NCBI GenBank assembly: GCA_003453215.1
Contig: DMMB01000009.1
Coordinates: 2,778-9,127 of the forward strand
DNA from: Oscillospiraceae bacterium
Lineage (GTDB): Bacteria > Bacillota > Clostridia > Oscillospirales > Ruminococcaceae
Length of the DNA stretch: 6,350 nucleotides
Direction: 5' to 3'
Below the pieces are notes generated by a model, which worked only from the letters and a program-made list of their open reading frames with translations, was not told the DNA's origin and did no database searches. Shown here in pieces: positions 1-4,373 of this stretch; position 1 is the stretch's first letter, and each line of letters starts with the position of its first letter. Both the position numbers and the translations under genes were made by a program.

Positions 1-779
1 CCGCCCTGCAGCCCCCAGCTCTTTTTCACTCCCGGCTGCCGCAGCCGGAAAGCCCCGAAGCCTTGCTGCCGGAAAGCCATTTTGTCATTCTGGCCATTCC
101 CACGGCATCCCCCGATGGCCTGCTGCGCACCCCCACCGTTCCGGAGCCCTGCGCCCTGGCGGCATGCCTGCGGCTTATCCCGGAAGGCGCCACGGTACTG
201 GGGGGCACCCTGCCGCCGGAATGCCGCGCGATTGCAGAAGAACGGCGCCTGAACTACACCAACCTGCTGGCACTGCCGGAACTGCAGGAGCTGAACGCCA
301 TTGCCACTGCGGAGGGCGCGGTGGCCCTTGCCATGCGGGAGCAGAATACCACCCTTTTTGATACCCCCTGCCTGGTGCTGGGTTACGGGCGCTGCGGCAG
401 CGCCCTGTGCCGCCGCCTGGCTGCGCTGGGCGCCCATGTCACCGCGGCAGCCCGCCGCCGGGAACAGCTGGCACGCATCTATGCCGATGGCTACACCCCC
501 TGCGATATTCATAAGCTTTCCCCTGCTCTGGACGGCTGCGAAGTCGTTTTTAATACCGTCCCGGCCCCGGTACTGCCGGAAGCACTGCTGCAAAAGCTGC
601 CGCCGGAGGCCCTGGTAATTGAACTGGCCAGTACCCCGGGCGGCTGCGATGCGGCGGTGGCCGAAGCGCTGGGGCTGCGGTACCGCAACGCGCCGGGGCT
701 GCCGGGCCAGGTGGCTCCCCGCACCGCCGGAGAATATCTGGGACAGGTGATTACCAGCCTGCCCCACTGGGAGGAATGA
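1..779 (+). CDS. dpaA: Dipicolinate synthase subunit A, 5' end cut off by the window
   Basis: Subunit A (SpoVFA/DpaA) of dipicolinate synthase works with DpaB to convert a lysine-pathway intermediate (dihydrodipicolinate level) to dipicolinic acid, the calcium chelator packed into spores; in Bacillus it is made in the mother cell under sigma-K. The frame is open from the first full codon at position 3 to TGA at 777-779, giving 258 residues. Family members are about 290-300 residues, so roughly 35-40 N-terminal residues are probably missing; the TTG at 63 is an internal codon, not the start. A Rossmann nucleotide-binding loop GYGRCG is encoded at 381-398, followed by the family's ALGAHVTAAARR stretch. 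A later FNTVPAPVL segment, a PGG turn and a C-terminal APGLPGQVAPRTAG block match B. subtilis SpoVFA closely (from memory). The upstream neighbour is not visible. dpaB follows 3 bases after the stop. Confidence 0.93.
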   Translation, partial: ALQPPALFHSRLPQPESPEALLPESHFVILAIPTASPDGLLRTPTVPEPCALAACLRLIPEGATVLGGTLPPECRAIAEERRLNYTNLLALPELQELNAIATAEGAVALAMREQNTTLFDTPCLVLGYGRCGSALCRRLAALGAHVTAAARRREQLARIYADGYTPCDIHKLSPALDGCEVVFNTVPAPVLPEALLQKLPPEALVIELASTPGGCDAAVAEALGLRYRNAPGLPGQVAPRTAGEYLGQVITSLPHWEE

Positions 780-782
780 AGA

Positions 783-1361
783 ATGAATGATAAAAAACTG
801 GGCTTTGCCCTCTGCGGCTCCTTTTGTACGCTGGAACGTACCCTGCAAATGATGGCGGAACTGGCGGCGGCCGGGTGGGAAATTCAGCCCATTCTATCCC
901 CCATCACCTATAGCACCGATACCCGCTTTGGCACCGCGGAACATTGGCGCGGCCGGATTGAGAGTTTGTGCGGGCGGCCCATCTGGCATACAGTGGCACA
1001 GGTAGAGCCCATCGGCCCCCGCAAACTTTTGGATCTGCTGCTGGTGGCGCCCTGTACCGGCAATACCCTGGGGAAGCTGGCGGGCGGCATTACCGATACG
1101 CCGGTGACCATGGCGGTAAAAGCCCACCTGCGCAATGACCGCCCGGTGGTGCTGGCGGTTTCCACCAATGACGGGCTTTCGGCCAGCGCGGCCAACATAG
1201 GCACCCTGCTGTGCCGCAAAAATTACTATTTTGTCCCCTTTGGGCAGGATGACCCGCTGAAAAAGCCCACCAGCCTGGCCGCAGAACTTTCCCTGACCCA
1301 AAAGACGCTGGAGGCGGCGCTGCAGGGCAGGCAAATACAGCCCCTGCTCCTGCAAAAATGA
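783..1361 (+). CDS. dpaB: Dipicolinate synthase subunit B (flavoprotein family)
   Basis: This is the second subunit of dipicolinate synthase (SpoVFB/DpaB), 192 residues against about 200 in B. subtilis. It belongs to the flavoprotein/HFCD fold (Pfam Flavoprotein). Visible family blocks are GFALCGSFCT (residues 7-16), STDTRFG (44-50), LLLVAPCTGNTLGKLA (85-100), the TDTPVTMAVKAHLRN stretch (104-118), VLAVSTNDGL (123-132) and the diagnostic VPFGQDDPLKKP (151-162). The ATG at 783 is preceded by GGGAGG at 769-774, which lies inside the end of dpaA; with 3 bases between the genes, the pair should be co-transcribed and translationally linked. In Bacillus the spoVF genes lead into asd-dapG-dapA; here nothing of the lysine pathway follows, and the unit ends at the terminator after 1418. 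Presence of both subunits implies spore formation or recent descent from a spore former. The expected sigma-K promoter would lie upstream of this window. Confidence 0.95.
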   Translation: MNDKKLGFALCGSFCTLERTLQMMAELAAAGWEIQPILSPITYSTDTRFGTAEHWRGRIESLCGRPIWHTVAQVEPIGPRKLLDLLLVAPCTGNTLGKLAGGITDTPVTMAVKAHLRNDRPVVLAVSTNDGLSASAANIGTLLCRKNYYFVPFGQDDPLKKPTSLAAELSLTQKTLEAALQGRQIQPLLLQK

Positions 1362-1417
1362 TTTTTATCATTCAGTTTTAGGAGCTATTTCCCATCATAT
1401 TGCCCAAAAGCTGCCCT

Positions 1418-1453
1418 AAAACGCAAGAAAGAATTTTCTTTCTTGCGTTTTTT
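1418..1453 (+). terminator. Intrinsic terminator ending the dpaAB unit
   Basis: A perfect 12-bp inverted repeat, ACGCAAGAAAGA at 1421-1432 and TCTTTCTTGCGT at 1437-1448, encloses a 4-base loop (ATTT). It is extended by A-T pairs at 1418-1420 and followed by a run of six T (1448-1453). It lies 57 bases after the dpaB stop and 13 bases before the -35 of the next promoter, so it insulates the sporulation genes from the following operon. The stem is only moderately GC-rich but long and perfect. Confidence 0.87.
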
Positions 1454-1465
1454 ACGGTAAAACTC

Positions 1466-1494
1466 TTGATTTTATTCCGGTCTTTCGGTATGAT
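1466..1494 (+). promoter_or_regulatory. Sigma-A-type promoter of the rpiR-led operon
   Basis: TTGATT (1466-1471, 4 of 6 to TTGACA) and TATGAT (1489-1494, 5 of 6 to TATAAT) are separated by exactly 17 bases. Transcription would start near 1501, leaving a leader of about 28 bases with a Shine-Dalgarno sequence before the ATG at 1529. It sits directly after the dpaAB terminator, the expected place for a new unit. It probably also serves the flavoprotein, cmk and ispH genes, because no later gap exceeds 50 bases. It was identified by eye, without a scoring model. Confidence 0.75.
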
Positions 1495-1513
1495 AAGGAA
1501 GAATACTTTACAG

Positions 1514-1522
1514 AAAGAAGGG
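1514..1522 (+). promoter_or_regulatory. Ribosome binding site that fixes the RpiR start
   Basis: AAAGAAGGG at 1514-1522 ends 6 bases before the ATG at 1529. It supports that start over the in-frame ATG at 1400, which lies upstream of both the terminator hairpin and the promoter, and over the ATG at 1490, which overlaps the -10 box. Confidence 0.7.
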
Positions 1523-1528
1523 TTGGGC

Positions 1529-2407
1529 ATGACACAGGATCTGCTTCAGCTTATCAGCAACGAGATGAAAGGCTTTTCCAAGGGACAGAAGCGCATTGGC
1601 GCCTTTATCCTGGAGCATTATGATAAAGCAGCCTTTATGACGGCCGCCAAGCTGGGCGAAACGGTGGGTGTCAGCGAATCCACCGTCGTGCGCTTTGCGG
1701 CTGAGCTGGGCTTTGAGGGCTATCCCCAGCTGCAAAAATCCCTGCAGGATATTATCCGCAACCGCCTGACCACCGTACAGCGCATGGAGATCATCGATGA
1801 GCAGCTTTCCGGCGGCGTCGATGTACTGCACCGGGTCATGTCCTCCGACGCCGATAAAATCCGTCGCACGCAGGAGGAAATTGATCCCAAGGACTTTGAT
1901 ACCGTTATCGATTCCATCATTCACGCGCACCGCATTTACATTCTGGGGCTGCGTTCTTCCGGGGTACTGGCCGGGTTCCTTTCCTTCTATTTTAACCATA
2001 TCTTTGAGGACGTAGTGAATGTAGGGGCTGCCCAGGGGGAAACCTTTGAGCAGATGCTGCGCATTGGACCCAACGATGTGCTGATTGCCATCAGCTTCCC
2101 GCGCTATTCCCAGCGGACGCTGAAGGCGGTGCACTATGCCAAAAAGCAGGGCGCCTGCATCATCGGCATTACCGATTCCACCAGCGCGCCGCTGGCCGCC
2201 ATGGCCAACCATGTGCTGCTGGCCCGCAGCGAAATGGCCTCTTTTGTGGATTCGCTGGTGGCGCCCATGAGCCTGCTGAATGCCATCATAGTGGCAGTGG
2301 GGCTGCGCAAGAAACACGAAACCAGCAATACCTATGCCATGCTGGAGCGCATCTGGAGCGAATACGATGTGTACGAAAAAAATGAGGAGATCCACTCTGC
2401 CCCATGA
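1529..2407 (+). CDS. RpiR/MurR-family transcriptional regulator with SIS domain
   Basis: This is a DNA-binding regulator of the RpiR family, 292 residues (family about 280). The N-terminal HTH_6 domain spans about residues 1-78, with the recognition region around TAAKLGETVGVSESTVVRF (38-56). A linker follows, then a C-terminal SIS domain (about 125-255) of the type that binds sugar phosphates: IYILGLRSSG (136-145), VLIAISFPRYS (184-194) and IIGITDSTSAPLA (211-223). The family usually senses a phosphosugar; the ligand here cannot be told. The frame stays open back to 1400, but the extra N-terminal residues would be encoded by the terminator and promoter, so the start is set at 1529. The stop TGA (2405-2407) overlaps the ATG of the next gene, which couples regulator and flavoprotein. 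It is the first gene of the operon, so autoregulation through the promoter just upstream is plausible but not shown. Confidence 0.93.
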   Translation: MTQDLLQLISNEMKGFSKGQKRIGAFILEHYDKAAFMTAAKLGETVGVSESTVVRFAAELGFEGYPQLQKSLQDIIRNRLTTVQRMEIIDEQLSGGVDVLHRVMSSDADKIRRTQEEIDPKDFDTVIDSIIHAHRIYILGLRSSGVLAGFLSFYFNHIFEDVVNVGAAQGETFEQMLRIGPNDVLIAISFPRYSQRTLKAVHYAKKQGACIIGITDSTSAPLAAMANHVLLARSEMASFVDSLVAPMSLLNAIIVAVGLRKKHETSNTYAMLERIWSEYDVYEKNEEIHSAP

Positions 2408-3642
2408 GAAATGAGTTTGACCGGATTGTGATTGGCGGCGGAGCCGCGGGGCTTTTTGCGGCGGGATGGGCTGCCAAAAACGGCCAGCGGGTGCTGGTGC
2501 TGGAAAAGCGGGAGCGCCCGGCGCGCAAAATACTGGTGACGGGCAAGGGCCGCTGCAATGTGACCAACAACTGCACTCCGCAGGAATTTATCGCGGCGGT
2601 GCGGCGCAACCCCCGTTTTTTGATGAGCGCGATCTATGCCATGACCCCGCAGGACGCTATGGCCTGCTTTGAGGAGCTGGGCGTGCCGCTGAAAACCGAG
2701 CGCGGCAACCGGGTCTTCCCGGTAAGCGACCGCGCCATGGATATTGCCGATGCGCTGGTGCACTTTGCCCGGCAGGGCGGCGCGCCAATAAAGCAGGCCA
2801 CCGCAAGCGAACTGCTGCTGCAAGACGGCGCCGTAGTGGGCGTGAAAACCGAAGTGGGCGAAGAATTCTTCGCCCCGTTGACCATCCTGGCGACCGGCGG
2901 TAAAAGCTACCCCGGCACCGGCAGCGATGGCAGCGGCTATGCACTGGCGGCTGCGGTGGGGCATACCATTCTGCCGCCGCGACCTTCGCTGGTGCCGATT
3001 ATTTGCGAGAATACGGACAAGCAGTTTTCGGCGCTGATGGGGCTTTCGCTGCGCAATGTGACACTGAATCTCATCCAGAAGAAAAACGGTAAAGTGATAT
3101 ACAGCGAACTGGGCGAGATGCTGTTCACGCATTTCGGCATCAGCGGGCCGCTGGCCCTGACCGCCAGCAGCTATATGGAAATCCCCACCGATTACCGCAT
3201 TACCATTGACTGCAAACCGGGCCTGACCGCCGAACAGCTGGATGCCCGACTGCTGCGGGACTTTGAGGCAAGCCCCAACCGGGCCTTTGGCCATGCGCTG
3301 GAAGCGCTGCTGCCCCGCTCCCTCATCCCTGTGGTGGTGGCTAAAAGCGGCATTCCCACCGAGCGGCGGGTGAACCAGCTGACCCGCGAGGAACGGCAAA
3401 GGCTGGGGGCACTGATTAAGGCCTTTCCGCTGACGCCGCAAGCGCTGCGGCCCATTGAGGAAGCGGTCATTACTGCCGGTGGGGTGAGCGTAAAAGAGAT
3501 AGACCCCCGCACCATGCAGAGCAAACTGGTGAAGGGACTGGCCTTTGCCGGCGAGGTGATGGATGTGGACGCGGTAACCGGCGGCTATAACCTGCAAATC
3601 GCCTGGAGCACCGGGTATCTGGCCGGAACCGCCGCGCTGTAA
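2404..3642 (+). CDS. HI0933/YhiN-like FAD-dependent oxidoreductase (aminoacetone oxidase / BaiN-like family)
   Basis: This is a 412-residue flavoprotein of the HI0933-like family, annotated variously as NAD(P)/FAD-dependent oxidoreductase, aminoacetone oxidase family or BaiN. The FAD Rossmann motif GGGAAG is at residues 11-16, with the ribose-binding acidic residue E34 at the end of the second strand (VLVLEK). Family signatures follow: GKGRCNVTN (47-55), ILATGGKSYPGTGSDG (161-176), LFTHFGISGPLAL (240-252) and the C-terminal FAGEVMDVDAVTGGYNLQ (381-398). No membrane segment or signal peptide is seen, so it should be cytosolic. The start overlaps the regulator's stop (ATGA at 2404-2407); GAGGAG at 2384-2389 is 14 bases upstream, rather far, so translation probably depends on coupling. 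The BaiN name comes from bile-acid work in a gut clostridium. The family is very widespread and its general substrate is unsettled, so no specific reaction or symbol is assigned. Confidence 0.9.
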   Translation: MRNEFDRIVIGGGAAGLFAAGWAAKNGQRVLVLEKRERPARKILVTGKGRCNVTNNCTPQEFIAAVRRNPRFLMSAIYAMTPQDAMACFEELGVPLKTERGNRVFPVSDRAMDIADALVHFARQGGAPIKQATASELLLQDGAVVGVKTEVGEEFFAPLTILATGGKSYPGTGSDGSGYALAAAVGHTILPPRPSLVPIICENTDKQFSALMGLSLRNVTLNLIQKKNGKVIYSELGEMLFTHFGISGPLALTASSYMEIPTDYRITIDCKPGLTAEQLDARLLRDFEASPNRAFGHALEALLPRSLIPVVVAKSGIPTERRVNQLTREERQRLGALIKAFPLTPQALRPIEEAVITAGGVSVKEIDPRTMQSKLVKGLAFAGEVMDVDAVTGGYNLQIAWSTGYLAGTAAL

Positions 3643-3692
3643 AACTAAAACTACCCTTTTATTTTGAACCCCGAAAGGCAGGAAAATCTTTC

Positions 3693-4373
3693 ATGATCTC
3701 GATAGCGATTGACGGACCGGCCGGTGCCGGAAAAAGCAGTATCTGCACCCGGCTGGCCGCGGAACTGCACTACCTGCACATCGATACCGGCGCACTGTAC
3801 CGCGCCGTCGGCCTTTATGTGCTGCGGCAGGGAAAAAGCCCTGCTGACCCGGGCGATGTTCTTCCCCTGCTGCCGCAGATTCACATTGACCTGCGGTTTG
3901 AGGGCGGCGAACAGCGCATTCTGCTGAATGGGGAGGACGTTTCCGAAGCCATCCGCCTGCCGGAAACTTCTGCGGCGGCTTCGCAGGTCTCCGCCCTTCC
4001 GGAGGTACGGGCCTTTTTGCTGGAACAGCAGCGCAGCCTGGCCCGGCAGTACAATGTGATTATGGATGGACGGGACATTGGCACTGTGGTGCTGCCCGAA
4101 GCGACCATTAAAATATACCTAACCGCCGCCCCGGAGGCCCGCGCCCACCGGCGCTGGCTGGAACAGCAGCAAAAGGGCATAAAAGAAAGCTACGAAGAGG
4201 TACTGGCCGCGGTGCAGAAGCGGGATTACGACGACAGCCACCGGGCGGCCGCGCCGCTGCGGCAGGCCGAAGATGCCTGGCTGTGCGACAGCACCGAACT
4301 GGATTTTGAAGAGACGGTGCAGGCCATGCTTTCTCATATTCGGCAGCGGATAGGAGACGCGCCATGTCCATAA
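3693..4373 (+). CDS. cmk: Cytidylate kinase (CMP/dCMP kinase)
   Basis: This enzyme phosphorylates CMP and dCMP to the diphosphates using ATP, recycling pyrimidine nucleotides in the cytosol. It is 226 residues, close to the 224 of B. subtilis Cmk. The P-loop GPAGAGKSS is at residues 8-16, the NMP-binding IDTGALYRAVG at 30-40, the IMDGRDIGTVVLP signature at 123-135, the arginine-rich lid RAHRRW at 150-155 and the C-terminal RDYDDSHR...PLRQAEDAWLCDST block at 177-201. AGGA at 3680-3683 lies 9 bases before the ATG. The 50-base gap after the flavoprotein gene (3643-3692) is AT-rich but shows no convincing promoter or terminator, so cmk is probably read from the operon promoter. Its last 10 bases overlap the ispH start. 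cmk next to an S1 gene is an old arrangement (cmk-rpsA in E. coli, cmk-ypfD in B. subtilis); here ispH sits between the two. Confidence 0.97.
   Translation: MISIAIDGPAGAGKSSICTRLAAELHYLHIDTGALYRAVGLYVLRQGKSPADPGDVLPLLPQIHIDLRFEGGEQRILLNGEDVSEAIRLPETSAAASQVSALPEVRAFLLEQQRSLARQYNVIMDGRDIGTVVLPEATIKIYLTAAPEARAHRRWLEQQQKGIKESYEEVLAAVQKRDYDDSHRAAAPLRQAEDAWLCDSTELDFEETVQAMLSHIRQRIGDAPCP

Noticed and set aside
63..65. TTG as the dpaA start codon
   Set aside because: The frame is open upstream to position 3, family members are longer at the N-terminus, and no ribosome binding site precedes it.
1358..1371. ATGAT-TTTT-ATCAT inverted repeat over the dpaB stop codon
   Set aside because: A 5-bp AT-only stem is too weak to act as a terminator; the strong hairpin at 1418-1453 explains termination.
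1508..2395. Minus-strand open frame (295 codons) opposite the RpiR gene
   Set aside because: It covers the same bases as a well-supported RpiR protein, and its translation resembles no known family.
2332..3597. Long open frame on the minus strand (421 codons) opposite the flavoprotein gene
   Set aside because: The opposite strand encodes a full-length protein with clear family motifs. The antisense product is low-complexity (H, R, Q, G, A rich) with no recognisable domain, as expected from GC-rich wobble positions.
3637..3665. Possible promoter between the flavoprotein gene and cmk (CTGTAA, 17 bases, TATTTT)
   Set aside because: Only 3 of 6 and 4 of 6 matches; the AT-rich gap would give this by chance.
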